Assembly (NCBI RefSeq): GCF_036850765.1
Contig: NC_089495.1
Span: forward strand, 24,210,875-24,274,874
Direction of reading: 5' to 3'
DNA: 64,000 bases
DNA from: Saccopteryx bilineata
Taxonomy: Eukaryota; Chordata; Mammalia; Chiroptera; Emballonuridae
The notes under the pieces were generated by a model. The model worked only from the letters and a program-made list of their open reading frames with translations, made no database searches and had not been told where the DNA came from. This document shows, piece after piece, positions 12,208-24,188 of this stretch. The translations under genes and the position numbers were made by a program. How positions within the stretch are numbered: position 1 is the stretch's first letter; each line of letters starts with the position of its first letter.

Positions 12208-12279
12208 GATTTTACCCTTGCAGCTATGTTAGAAGGCAGATAAGCTCAAGTTGACACACATACAGTTTCTCTCAAGACA
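12208..12279 (+). repeat. 72-bp direct repeat, copy 2
   Basis: This matches 11391-11462 with three substitutions and the same orientation; the period is 817 bp. Neither copy has terminal inverted repeats, a poly-A tail or flanking duplications, so a small segmental duplication is the simplest reading. Confidence 0.9.
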
Positions 12280-12537
12280 AGGACCAATCATGATTTACAG
12301 CCATTTACAAGGTGCCAGAGAGTCATGTGGGGAAGGGTACATTGTTAGCTAACAAGGCCATATATATATATATGATTTTTAAAAATATATATAAGATCTC
12401 CTTTATCTTGGCAGTAAAGAACATGGTAAAAATCTGTTTCAGGACCAAAGAGTATCCTTCACAACAACTTTTTTAAAGTGCAGAGCCCTTAGGGTAACTT
12501 TCTGTGATGTTCAATTCAGCTAGTGTATTTGTATGTT

Positions 12538-12600
12538 TTAATCACTTTAACAAATATTTATTGAGTGCCTACCTCCCATAAAGCATTGTGCTCTCTGAAC
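12538..12600 (-). mobile_element. L2 3' end fragment, antisense
   Basis: 'tttaacaaatatttattgag' followed by 'tgcctacctcccataaagca' is the reverse complement of the L2 terminus. It is short and weakly preserved. Confidence 0.5.
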
Positions 12601-14424
12601 TAAAAAGTTTCATGAGAGTCCTGATATATAGAATTAGGAAGTAAAAAAAAGGGGTGTCTGCTGCTTTAATTGAATAAAAATTGTTTTGAAGCCACACATC
12701 CTTTTCTTAACAATATTGGCTTAGTGAGCATCATATTAACTGAAGATGAAAGGTAGGTACAAAAACATTCATTGGCTTTTACTATTAATATAAACTCCTA
12801 CTTTCATCAGAACTTACTAAAAGCCTTGATTAAAATATAGTTAGAGTACACCCTGAGTTTGGCTTCTAGGACCAAGGATAAAAGATTCTTAGAAATAATA
12901 GATTCTGCTAAAGCACAGACTCCTGCTACAATAAACCCTGCATAAGAAAATATCTTGCAGATTTTAGGAGGTATCAATATTATCTGGGTTTTACATCTTT
13001 CTGTTAGCTTAGTTCCAATTCATAATACTTTCAATCATGTTAGTAATGGCCAATAGTTGGCCTTGTTACCCACATTGTAGGATAGCATGGTTCTCATGGC
13101 TGCAAACATGCTTAGCGGTGCCTTCGTGAATGTCGCTGTCACTGTTGAAGGAAGTAGAAGGTTTTGTAATAGGGATCTGATTCTCTCAGAATTCACTTTT
13201 CTTAATTAAGTATTTGCAAAAGATGAATGCTATCTCTTATAATATCTCAACAGCTATAACTTTTAATCTGAAAGTTTTGTTAATTTTCACCAAAGTATAC
13301 AGTATAGGAGAAGAAATGCATGTCAGTTATTACTTTTCAAAGTGTTTACAAGGCCTCCAATATAGATGGGCTGGTGCTGTGTTTATGTTTTTCTGCTGGG
13401 AGGTTTACTTCTGGTAGAAAGGAGCCTTTTGTTTTGCGAATCTATGTATATAGCAATGAGAAGAATTTAAAATGTATAAAGGCATTCAACAAGTGTTCCA
13501 AAAATAGATATTTTGACACACCACTTAGATGCTTAATATATTATGTTCTTTCCATCAAAACATAGCTTAAATATAAATATATGTATGGATCCTAGTGAAG
13601 ATTTAGAGGTGATACGTATCATGTTATAAGCTGTCTGATAAATAATTTACATAAAGTGTCTGCTGCAATTTGTATCCTTTCTAGAAGCAATGCAGTTGCC
13701 TTCAGTTCTCATTTACAACTTAAAGAAATTTACTCATTTCATGTAGAAAATCGGGAAGAAGCAGATGTTTATTCCTAAGCTAGAATTTTGAAGGTGAACA
13801 ATTAAAATAAACATGTCTCTGCCAAAACTTGAACTAAATTAAAAATTTAGCATATAAATTAAAGCTTACTTAAAACCAAATTTATCAAGGAACTACATTT
13901 GTTTTGCATTACTGGTTTCAATTATTCTGAAAAGGTTTTTATTTTTCTAGAACACTGAAGATTTTTTAAAAAGTTCCAAACAATTTGTGGGACGAATGTA
14001 CCATTTAAAATGAGTTATGAATGTCTTGCTTAAATGTATGAACTGTTAGCGCACAGTTGATGAACTTATATAGAGATGTTAAAGCAACCATTATCCTTCA
14101 GTTTAATATCTGTATTCCCAGGGGACTACAAGAACCTGGTATGTAGACTTAAGTAAATGAAGTTGTGGGCTGAGGATATATGTAGCATCGTCTTTTCTCC
14201 TAATCATTGGTTCTTTTGTTGGGAATCTGAATTTTGATGCATTTTTTATTCTCAAATGTTTGTACTCTTCTGTTATTGCCCTGGGAGAAAAGAGAGATGG
14301 TTTCCATGCTTTTTAGTGTCTGTCTGCTCTCATCCTATTTGTATAATGTTACCTAATTAATGTTTCTTAAATAACTCCATAATTTTCTTTTTTTTTAATA
14401 TTTAATAAATACTTGAGTTCTTTC
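12601..14424. other. AT-rich non-coding sequence
   Basis: About 1.8 kb with no gene, RNA or named repeat that I can support. Frames of 67 and 81 codons at 13214-13565 overlap each other and look accidental. Confidence 0.4.
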
Positions 14425-15695
14425 CCCCAGTTTTATTGAGGTATACTTGACAAATAAAATTATGTATTTTAAAGGGTAGAATGTGATAATTTGATAAACA
14501 TATATGTTGTAAAATATTTACTGCAATGAAGTAAATTAACGTGCTCCACTTTTTCTTTTTTAGTGGTGAGAATGTTTAAGATCTCTCAGCAAATTTCAAG
14601 TGTTACAGTTTTATTATCTATGGTCACCCTGCTGTGCATTCAATCCCCAAAACTTATTTATATTCATCTTATCACTAAAAGTTTATACCCTTTAACCAAT
14701 ATTTCCCCATTTCCTCTCTGCGCCAAATCCCAGCAACCACCATGCTACTGTTAAATGAGGAGTCTGACTTTTTAAAGATCCCACATAAAAGGGATATTAT
14801 ACAGTATTTGTCTTTCTCTGTCTTGCTAACTGTTGTACTTAGCATAATGCCCCATGTTGTTGCAAATGGCAACATTTCCTTTCTTATGGATGAATAATGT
14901 CCACTGTGTGTGTATATCTCTATCTCTATATTCATATCTTCTGTATCTATATCGAGCTATATCTGTTATCTGTCTTCTTTACCCATTCATCCATGGAGGG
15001 ACACTTATGCTGTTTCTACATCTGGGATATTATGAATAATACAATGAACATGGGGCTGCAGATATCTCTTCAAGATACAGATTTCTTTTCTTTTTGATAT
15101 ATACACAAAAGTGGGATTACTGGACCTTACGGTAGTTATAACTTTAAATTTCTGAGGAACCTTCACGTTGTTTTCCATAGTATCTGGACCAGTTTACATT
15201 CCTACCGACAGTGCACAAGGGTGCCGTTTTCTCTACGTCTTTGCCATCATTTGTTATCACTTATTTTTTTGATAATGAACATCCTAATAGGTGTGAGGTG
15301 ATATTTCATTCATTGTGGTTTTGATTTGCATTTCCTGATGAGTAGTGATTCTAAGTACTTTTTCATGTACCCTGTTGTCTATCTTGTGTGTCTTCTTTGG
15401 AGAAATGTCTGTTCAAGTCCCTGGTCCATTTTTATGTGGATTTTTTTTTTTTTGCTATTGAATTATATAAATTCCTTATATACTTTGGATAGTAACCCTT
15501 TATCAGATACATGGTTGCAAATATTTTCTCTCACTTTGTAGGTTGCCTTGTCATTTTTTGATGCTTTTCTTTAGTCTGCCAAAGTTTTTAAATTTCATGT
15601 AATCTCACTTGTTTATTTTTGCTTTTGTTGTCTGTACTTTAGTGTCCTATCCAAAAAAAATCATTGCCAAGACTTGATCTCAAAGAGCTTTTTCC
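14425..15695 (-). mobile_element. L1 LINE, antisense, left part of a split copy
   Basis: The plus strand is the reverse complement of an L1 running from 3' UTR to ORF2. It has 'agttttattgaggtatactt' at 14431, 'ttccccatttcctctctgcg' around 14702, 'acagtgcacaagggtgccgt' around 15210 and 'ttgatttgcatttcctgatg' around 15321. It is interrupted at 15696 by a TTAA-flanked DNA element and resumes at 15955. Scattered stops make it non-functional. Confidence 0.9.
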
Positions 15696-15954
15696 TTAAC
15701 CCTTTGAGTAGTACGAATGTTCATGTACATCCTCATGTCTCCTGACATCCAGATAAGAAAAATTTTGATTTAAAAAATGTATAAGGCAACATTAAAAAGC
15801 AAATGTATGTTTTTCTTGTTTCCATAAATTGGTTAGCAAACAAATGTGATTTTAAGTTAATAAAACTGGAACTGGAACTAATTTTATTTTTTGAAAAATA
15901 AACTCACTCCCAGGGGTCAATGATCATGAAAAAACTCACTACTCAAAGGGTTAA
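15696..15954. mobile_element. piggyBac-type MITE with TTAA duplication
   Basis: A 251-bp element at 15700-15950 has perfect 13-bp terminal inverted repeats (CCCTTTGAGTAGT and ACTACTCAAAGGG). It is flanked on both sides by TTAA (15696-15699 and 15951-15954), the target duplicated by piggyBac transposases. It has no coding capacity, so it would need a transposase in trans. It lies cleanly within an L1, dating its insertion after that L1. The piggyBac assignment rests on the TTAA target and the C-rich termini. Confidence 0.88.
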
Positions 15955-16335
15955 GTTTTCTTTTAAATCCCTAATCCATGTCAAGTTAATTTTTGTATGT
16001 GGTATAAGGTACTGGTCCAATTTTGTTGTTTTTGCATGTGGATATCAGTTTCCAAGCACCTGTTATTAGATGGATGATTTCCTACCCATTGTGTGTTCTT
16101 GGTGCCCTTATCAGAGATTAGTTGACTGTATATATGTTCCACATAATTCTTTACCTAAAACTCACTTGCTCCTATTTGTATGCCAGGATTTAATGGTCTC
16201 AGTTGATGTTTATTTCTTTGGTTTTTGTTTTTACCTGACTTTAATTAATCTGCAGCTCTTCCTAAGTATCACTCTCTGCTTCACCCAGTCAATTGACTTC
16301 TACTTCTACAAACATATCAGGTTCATGCAAAGTAG
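15955..16335 (-). mobile_element. L1 LINE, antisense, right part of the split copy
   Basis: This resumes the L1 of 14425-15695. 'tttttgtatgtggtataagg', 'ttttgcatgtggatatcag' and 'ccaagcacctgttattagat' are successive reverse-complement landmarks of ORF2. The sequence becomes unrecognisable after about 16330. Confidence 0.85.
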
Positions 16336-16685
16336 CTTTTTGGGTTGAGTTGCCCTTTCTTCCTAAACAGGTCCAGTCAGATCATCAGGTATAACTCTAC
16401 AGATACTGGAAGGAAGACTCATCTGAAAACTTAGTTCTATGTTGTAGACATTTTTAACTAAAACACTTTTAAATTTAACCAGTTCATTGAATTTTTTTCT
16501 TAATTAAACTACATGTTTCTGAAATAGAAAATGCTAAACACAATTTAATCCTTTCCAGATAGTTTAGAATAATATTATACAAATTAAAAATGAGTTTAAT
16601 ACAGTGATTTATAGTAGACACATAAGGTATTAAAGACATTTGTCCATATAGTAAATGGATCTGGGTTGTGTTTTTTTGTTTGTTT
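16336..16685. other. AT-rich sequence, nothing recognised
   Basis: No gene or clear repeat. Confidence 0.4.
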
Positions 16686-16895
16686 TTATGTGCTGTTTTT
16701 TTTATTATTAATTTTAATGGGATGACATTGATAAATCAGGGTACATATGTTCAGAGAAAACATCGCCAGGTTATTTTGACATTCAATTATGTTGCATACC
16801 CATCACCCAAAGTCAAATTGTCTTCCATCACCTTCTATCTGGTTTTCTTTGTGCCCCTCCCCTCCCCCAACCCCCTGTATGCTCTAATTTTTAAT
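16686..16895 (-). mobile_element. Short L1 3' UTR, antisense, bat-type
   Basis: 'aattttaatgggatgacatt' and 'gataaatcagggtacatatg', then 'gcatacccatcacccaaag' and a C-rich 'cccctcccctcccccaac' block, match the reverse complement of a younger L1 3' UTR. It appears severely 5' truncated. Confidence 0.75.
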
Positions 16896-18374
16896 ACTTT
16901 AAAAAAAAATCTTTTTTCTGTTGTTGTCAGTACCTATGCTTATTGCTGAACCTGTCTCTAAATAGATGCACTTTCCATTTTTACTATAATTTTTCAGTTT
17001 GTTGTTGGTTCAAAAAAATTTTTAACTTAAAGTAAAACAGACTTTGAATAAGTTCTAAGGAACTAGCTTACAAATAAAATGCATGAGTTGGTCTTGCTAC
17101 TTTATATGTCTGCTTGAGTACCTTTATTATTTGCTTCTGAGTTATTATTTATTATCTGGATAGTACAGAATATTATTAAATAAACACCAAATAAGTGGAA
17201 CATTTCTGTTTTTGGATGATAAGGATGTGGTAAGCTGCATGATGAACTGATATCTTCAAGTGAAACGTATTCAAATGATGATTTATTGACTTTATGACCA
17301 AAGTTCCCATCAAACTTGAAAGCTCATTATTAACATTCATGGCTCTTTTTGATTGGTTAGAAAAAACTGATATCTTAAATAAGATTCCGTATCTTAAATA
17401 AGATTCTGGTTACGTTTCCCTGACTAACCGTTAAGTAGACACATATTTCTGATTTATTGTTTTAAGATAACACCTTAGGTATTTTAAAATAAAATTCCAC
17501 ACACATTTCACATAACTATCCGAGGAGAGCAGTTTTCAGAGGAATGTCTCAAGTCTGAGAATGGGGTCTCTCTTTTGCTCTTCCATCCTCCACCTTCTCG
17601 CTCCCCCCCTCCACTTCTAACCCCATCTCCCCACTATAGGACAAGCTATGTGATAAAAGTCGAAAAATAGTAATTTATGGAGAAAGCTTGTGTTCTATGC
17701 TTTGTGAAAGTAAATTATAGAAAATTAATGTTGTGACAAGATGATTCTGTTTTGATGAATAAAATCATTGAAAAGCTATCAAGCCCCACTGTTTCTGTGC
17801 TGAGAGAATTTTCCCTCACTAGTCTGCATTTGTATTCTTGGCTTTCTTCCCAATTAGTCTTTACCAGAGACTGGTAATTAGGGAGACAAGGTTTTGACCT
17901 ACCGTGTGAACAATGAAAATACCACCCATTTTTTCACTTGCTTATTCTATGTCTACTAATACTCTGTGCTTTCAGAAAGAAAACCCCACACTTCTGTGAT
18001 TCCTACGTAGGAAAGGGGGTAATCAAATACCAAAATAATAACAATTTTATAGCAGCTTTATAAGCTCCAAGGAACAATACCCCAAAGAAGTACAATTGTT
18101 TGTTTCATTGACTGATGACTGAGTTCTTGTATACCTTATGGGCTACATTAGATTGATAATTTCTTATATTGTCTCAAATTTATTAGAAGAAGAGCATTAA
18201 ATTAGAATTAAATTTCTATCTCTAAATTAATGAGTGTTTTGCATAGGTAGTATATACTTTTATATGCTTCAAAAATCTGAGTAAATGAATATGTAGTAAA
18301 AGATTTTCTTCCTACCTCTCAGTTTTCTCAGTTTCCTTTAATTCTTTCTTCCCTCTCCACAAAAGCAGAGAAAG
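16896..18374. other. AT-rich non-coding sequence
   Basis: No gene is supported. A 17-bp tandem duplicate, TATCTTAAATAAGATTC, occurs at about 17371-17405. Confidence 0.4.
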
Positions 18375-18690
18375 ACAAATACTGTGCAATCTCACTTATA
18401 TGTGGAATCTAACCCTTCCAAAGTCCAACCCTCTGAAGCCCACAATGAAAACCCAAACTGGTAGTGATAGAGAAGGTTGGTGGTTCCCAGAAGGGGGGGG
18501 GTTGAGGGTGGGCAGAATGGTTGAAGGTGATGGAAAGGTATACACTTTCAGCTATAAAATGAGTAAGTCATGGGGATGTAGTAATGCATGATAAATGACT
18601 GTAGTTAACAGCAGCACTTCATTGTGTGTTTGAAAGTTGCTAAGAAAGTAGATCTTAAAAGTTCTCATCCCAAGAAAAATAATTTTTTAG
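18375..18690 (+). mobile_element. L1 3' end (L1MA type), plus strand
   Basis: The order 'caatctcacttatatgtgga', 'gaaggttggtggttcccag', 'gactgtagttaacagcagca' and 'gaaagttgctaagaaagtag' follows the ORF2 end and 3' UTR of L1MA elements. A G-run interrupts it near 18495. Confidence 0.88.
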
Positions 18691-21415
18691 CGCTTGTATC
18701 CCCATATTTTCCATAGATTTGTTTACTCTAAGCTAATGTTCTCTTTTATCATCATTTCCAACCCCCCGCCCCCCAAACACATAGCTTTTTCTGGAGTTCT
18801 CACAGCTCATGTTTGAGCTCTTCTTGTTGACTTCCTATTTTTGTTCTTCATGGTCTTTCCTTTTAAGGGTATTTGCTTTCTTTATTTTTACAAAAATTAA
18901 TGATGACAATTCTGGCCAGATACTTAATCTGTTCTATCAAAGAAAAAACATCTTAAGTTCTTTTTCTGTAAGTTTTATAGTTCTCTTCCCGATATTTTCC
19001 TCGTAGTAACATTGTAACAGTGCCATTGTCTCTCCTCGTGTAACACTCTATGTTGAACGAGCAGGGTCTTCCTGGGTGAGCTGTATTAGCAGAGGTGTTG
19101 CGATGGGAGGAAACGGGGAGCCCTGTAAACTTGACAACTTAAGGGCTTTCTCTGTAGTGCATCCACAGAGGATATGGCTCCTCATATTCTAATATGGCTC
19201 TTTTATTTGTTCAATTGGTGAACTTTTTTTTGTGTATGCGCGTGTGGTTGCCCGTTGCCCCTGCTCCACTTCTCTGCTTCACTGTATCCAGGAGGGCTTC
19301 TCCACCACCCCATCTCCCTACTATGCTCTCTCTTGTTTTAACACATAGTGAGGTCTTGGAGTGGTTCTATCTTCTACTGTATCTGTGAGTTCCTCGGCAC
19401 CATGGTGTATTTATCCTGGTGGTTTCCAAGATCTGTCACTGCTATTTATTTAACCTAACTCTTCACTTTACTTCCTTTTGATGCCTTTCTTCTCACTTCT
19501 TCCAGACCTCTACTCTATGGACCAAAAGTTTTGCATAGAGAAAATACTGTTTTAGCACTTCAGGGCACCACACAGGCAGAGGAAATATTTTAGCTGATAT
19601 CATCAAAAATCTGCTGTGGAAGGGCTGACCTTCTATTCTCTCTCTGCGTTGCTTTACAGTTGATTCTATGTAAGATTGCTGCCCGATCCCAGTTACTTTG
19701 GGGAGCTTACACAGTTTTGTGAAGATTATATCATTCTAAGTTTGCTGAAAACAGAGTTTGTTTAAAATTTTTTTTCTTTTTATCCTTTTCCTTTGGCATA
19801 ATATCAAGGTAGTGAAATATTCTCCTTTCTTTCTAGCATTTTCATGCCAAAAGAAATGAAAACTGACATTTTATTTACTCATTGTTTATTTTAGTTTTTA
19901 AATATTGATGGCTCTATGTTTAGTTCAAAATGAGCTGTCTGTAATTGTTCTGTATAAAATTAGCCAGATTTTAGAACGGTGGAGAAAAGAAACATACTTG
20001 TGTTTTTCCCTTTCTCCACTTCACTTGAATGCTGCTGATTGTTTTCTAGTTCTTATTTTCAGTAAGTTTTTACGAACTGTTTTCTTACTGTGACCATGTA
20101 ATGCTTGAACTTAGAGTTCTGTGTGAGAAACTGGACCTTGGTCTGTCATCATTATGACTAAGAATTTCATGCACTGTGGTTAGAAAATAAAAAGCATTTT
20201 GCACCCTGAGGTAAATTATCTACCTACCTACCTAGCATTTAATGTGTCGAATCACTTTGCCTAGCACTAGTCCCTCAAATTAAGAAAACCTTGAGTTCTT
20301 TCTAATGTCTCTAACTTTTTAATGGAAACAAAATACATTCACTGAATTTCACAAAACTAATGTCTGCAGATACATGAATTTCATTGCAGATATGATGAAC
20401 CGAGGAAGAAACTGCTGGTTCTACCACAAATAGAATAATTATTACCTTGGTAGTTTTATAAACTTCTTTTCTTTAGCTGTCTGTCATGGAGCATGCACCC
20501 TTATTAAAGTTAAAATTTTGTAAGTAAAAATACTTTTTGGAATGATTTTGTTCATTTTTTTTTACATGTGACATTTTGCTGATGACAGAAACAAAAACAC
20601 AAAACTATTTCTGCTGTGTGTATGTATGGATGAATAGATAAGAATTAATTAAGAAGACTCATTTAATTAAGAAAGCTTAAGATTAGGACCATGATAATGT
20701 CTTGACTTATAAATGTTTGCTGTATTTATAAAGGATGATAAAATACGGAAACAAGATGAGGCTCCATGGACAAAGAGGTGCATGCACACAGAGCTAGGAC
20801 AGAGATAGTGCAGTGCTAAATAAAAGTGCATCATGGATTGACATAAGCGATCTATGGTTAGGTTAGGAAAAAAAGTCTAGCTACTCAATTCAGAGTTCAC
20901 ATGGTCACTTCTAGTACTGTCATGTTCTTAGTAAAGTACAGAGCAGCTTCCAACAGAGGTGTGGGCAATAGTGAGCACATATAAATCGTTGAAACAATTT
21001 TAGTATAATTGACTGGAGGAAATAAAGCATATAATAACCTTCCATTTAAATTTATTCTTAACAGCGCAATTTTTAATTCATTAACTTCTGTCTTATGAAT
21101 TTAATTATTTTTGTCAAGGTTTTAGAAAATTATTATTATTAACCACCTGGCACCATCATTACTTTCAGGGAAGGAGCTGCCTTTTTTTGGTGGTGGGGGG
21201 GCGGTAAAGCTTGATAAGGCATTGGGATGAAATTGAGAACCTTTGGGAAGAGTAGCCCTGGCAAGAGATGAAGGTGTTCCGGAAGAGAAGACAGAGGTGT
21301 TTCTTTTGAACTCTTTCCGTGGGATTAGAGTGTTAAGGTGATCCTTCAGATTACCTTCAACATCTCCAAAGATAGGGAGGTTTTAACTGACATCTAAGTT
21401 ATTGTTTCGTGTAAA
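18691..21415. other. Non-coding sequence, nothing recognised
   Basis: About 2.7 kb without a gene, RNA or clearly named repeat. Open frames of 60-65 codons here are pyrimidine-rich and lack any domain. A (CTAC)n-like stretch is at about 20219-20233. Confidence 0.4.
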
Positions 21416-22016
21416 TACAGTGTGTCCGTAAAGTCAAGGTGCACTTTTGACCAGTCACAGGAAAGCAACAAAAGACGATAGAAATGTGAAATCTGCACCA
21501 AATAAAAGGAAAACTCTCCCAGTTTCATACCTATTCAGTGCAGTTCGATATGGGCTCACACACAGATTTTTTAGGGCTCCTTAGGTAGCTATCCCATATA
21601 GCCTCTACAGACTTGTCACTGACTGATGGCCTACCAGAACGGGGTTTCTCCACCAAACTGCCGGTTTCCTTCAACTGCTTATCCCACCTAGTAATGTTAT
21701 TCCTATGTGGTGGCGCTTCGTTATAATTGCGCCAATATTCACGTTGCACTTTGGTCATGGATTCGAATTTAGCAAGCCACAGAACACACTGAACTTTTCT
21801 CTGTACCGTCCACATCTCGACTGGCATGGCCGTGGGCTGCTCCGCTGTATACACGGTGTTACGTCATCATCTGTGCATGTGCACATGCTGCCACATCATC
21901 CTACAAAAACTGAGAGGGTTTTCCTTTTATTTGGTGTAGATTTCACATTTCTGTCATCTTTTGTTGCTTTCCTGTGACTGGTCAAAAGTGCACCTTGACT
22001 TTACGGACACACTGTA
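21416..22016 (-). mobile_element. Mariner-like transposon, internally deleted, 108-bp TIRs
   Basis: A 597-bp element at 21418-22014 has terminal inverted repeats of 108 bp (21418-21525 and 21907-22014). They begin CAGTGTGTCCGTAAAGTCAA and differ at five positions. TA dinucleotides at 21416-21417 and 22015-22016 are the expected Tc1/mariner target duplication. Between the repeats lies a minus-strand frame for a transposase N-terminal region. A full transposase needs more than 1 kb, so this copy has lost the catalytic domain. The high repeat similarity suggests moderately recent movement. Confidence 0.93.
21531..21854 (-). pseudogene. Truncated mariner-like transposase, N-terminal DNA-binding region
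   Basis: The open frame gives 107 residues. Residues about 11-85 look like the helix-turn-helix region found at the start of certain mariner-type transposases (the DUF4817-type domain, by recall). Key blocks are VQCVLWLAKFESMTKVQREY, PPHRNNITRWDKQLKETGSL and EKPRSGRPSVSDKSVEAI; the last is the GRP-like linker common to Tc1/mariner proteins. After SPKKSV the frame runs into a short unrelated tail at the edge of the inverted repeat, which marks an internal deletion. The DDD/DDE catalytic core is absent, so the product could at most bind the element's ends. Whether it is expressed is unknown. A frame this long without stops in an inactive fragment is notable but may be chance. Confidence 0.82.
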
Positions 22017-22352
22017 TAGTTTCAAAGTCATAAATACTAAGAATTTTGCTTTAAAAACTTCATTGAGCAAAAATGAACAAATACATAGTTTTAAGACAGT
22101 GATTTCAATCTTCTCAGAAAATATGTACCATTTATTTTTTCAAAAGATAGTGGAGGTTCACTCTGTGACCTATGTCAGCAGATGAAATCTGCATGGATAT
22201 TTTCAGTTAAGTTTTTGAAACCTGACAAATAACTTCATAAATGCCCCTAACTTAATGATAGTCAAGGTGGTTTCTGAGCCAGGTCCATATTTTTAGGGGA
22301 GAGTTTCCTCAGGGGTATTGTAGGTCAAATAAGTTTGTAAATATGATATATA
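22017..22352. other. AT-rich sequence, nothing recognised
   Basis: No gene or repeat that I can support. Confidence 0.4.
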
Positions 22353-23021
22353 TGTTTGCTCGCTTATAGTTTGCATTGGGTGTGGGAGACAGGCTGTAAG
22401 CAGGCAGGGTCGTTATAGCCTAAGGCTTAGTTTTAAGACTAAGCCTTTCCTGCGCTTTTAATCCTCAGATCTTTTCAAAACTAAACTTTTCTCCACACCC
22501 TTGACTGTCGCATGATGTGGGGTGGTGCACTCTTATGAGGAATCCCATTTATGCCTCAGATACGTGGCTTTGTATTAGAGACTTCCTTATTTGTATACTG
22601 GTTTAAAGCTTTGGATTTCTACACGATAAAATGGGGCAGACCAGGGGCTTGCTCTCTCTTGGTTCCTGAAATTAGGATTGCAAGGAGAGGCAGCCAAGAT
22701 GGCGGAGTGCTGAAGGAGAAGCCAGTTTGTGCAGAGTTTGTGCAGAGAGAAGTAGAGGGGGAACAGAGGTGAATAAGGCTGGTGAGGTAGAACCCTTTGA
22801 TTCTAGGAATAATCAGATGAGTCAGTGACTTTGGGAGCCCTGAATGGAAAGGAAAGTGTTTTCCTACTGTGTGTATTTCTTGCCCCCTGGGTGCGAGCTA
22901 GGATTAAATGTAATGGCCCACCAGTTCTTGGCTGCGTTGTTTCATTACCATCTGTCCGAATCAAATGCGAACCTGCACAGGCCAGGCAGCTGTGATGGTG
23001 GCTGCGGCTACTGGCTTTACA
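22353..23021 (+). mobile_element. Solo LTR-like element, copy 1
   Basis: This shares a long, ordered similarity with 36174-36833. Shared blocks include 'actaagcctttcc', 'tagagacttcc', 'gaagccagtttgtgcagag', 'tttgattctagga' and 'ttgtttcattaccatctgt', and both end in TACTGGCTTTACA. The ends TG and CA, the length (about 670 bp) and the absence of coding sequence suggest a retroviral LTR without its internal region. The core-promoter region is degraded here (GATAAAATGGGGC at about 22625). No matching flanking duplication is visible. The virus class is not determined. Confidence 0.6.
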
Positions 23022-23445
23022 GGTGTACATTAATGTTAGACAGCTATGTTTGAGAACCACTTACTAATCTCCTTGGGTGGAGGTGCTGGTTTAATTTTTT
23101 TGTATTTTGTTTCTTTCCTAATGAACTTAATTTTTATTTTGCTTTTTGTTTCCTTTTTTTTTTTAGTTGTAGAATGCTAACCAACTCACAGACTCACATC
23201 ACATTTGTTAATTTCTACATTGCTCTTACCTCATGTCTATTTTTCTCAGTTGATAGTTACAAAATGTGGCCTTTCCCCCTTAAAATGCAATTTGATTTTA
23301 TGTTAACTAGATGTTTAATAATACAATACAGTGTTTGATTACAATGACCTGTTTCTAAAGCTCTCAAAGTTGCTTTGTCACCTTTCCTGAGTATCCCTCA
23401 GACATTCCTTTTCAGAGAAAGAGGCTATAAAGAATAAGACTTATA
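23022..23445. other. AT-rich sequence, nothing recognised
   Basis: No gene or named repeat; a T-run lies at about 23154-23164. Confidence 0.4.
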
Positions 23446-23653
23446 CTGTAGAGCAGGCGTCCCCAAACTACGGCCCGCGGGCCGCAATGCGGCCCCCTGA
23501 GGCCATTTATCCAGCCCCCACTGCACTTCTGGAAGGGGCACCTCTTTCATTGGTGGTCAGTGAGAGGACCACTGTATTTGGCAGCCCTCCAATGGTCTGA
23601 GGGACAGTGAACTGGCCCCCTGAGTAAAAAGTTTGGAGGCTCCTGCTGTAGAG
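23446..23653. mobile_element. hAT-type MITE with 8-bp duplication
   Basis: A 192-bp element at 23454-23645 has imperfect inverted ends: CAGGCGTCCCCAAACT on the left, and a right end that reads CAGGAGCCTCCAAACT on the opposite strand. A perfect 8-bp duplication, CTGTAGAG, lies at 23446-23453 and 23646-23653. An 8-bp target duplication with CAG..CTG ends is the signature of hAT transposons. The interior is GC-rich (GGCCCGCGGGCC) and non-coding. Confidence 0.9.
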
Positions 23654-24188
23654 TATTCCTCTATTTAAATTCTTCATGAACCAATCCTTAATAACATACG
23701 AGTGTATTACCCCCTTGTTAAAATAAATATCATGTTCCTCAGGTCTAGCTTTTTCTCTGTATACTTTTATATAAGTTTAGAGAGTTTCACTGAGATATTT
23801 CGGAGGTTACTTTCTAATCACATAAAATGTTTAAAATACATAAACTTTTGGGTAAAGTATTACAAAGTGGCAACCTTAATCAAACAGTAACACCATCAAG
23901 TGAAGATCATACATCAAAGCAAGGTCAATTCTATAATTGAAAGAAGATCTACCTGACTTATGTGTTTGGAAAATGTGAAAGCTGGAACATTTAGTTTATT
24001 CTATTTTGCAGATTAAAGAAAACAAAGCTCAGAGCATTGAAATTACTCCCTCGAGGGAATACGTAGTCATCTGTGGCTGAATCTGTAATAAAAGTACAAC
24101 ATTCTTTTCTCTCTCTATTTTCTTTTCCTTCTGTTCTATAAGTTTCTTTCACAAAAGGTATGGAGAAAAATAAGTGTTAATGGTAGGG
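23654..24188. other. AT-rich sequence, nothing recognised
   Basis: No gene or clear repeat. Confidence 0.4.
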
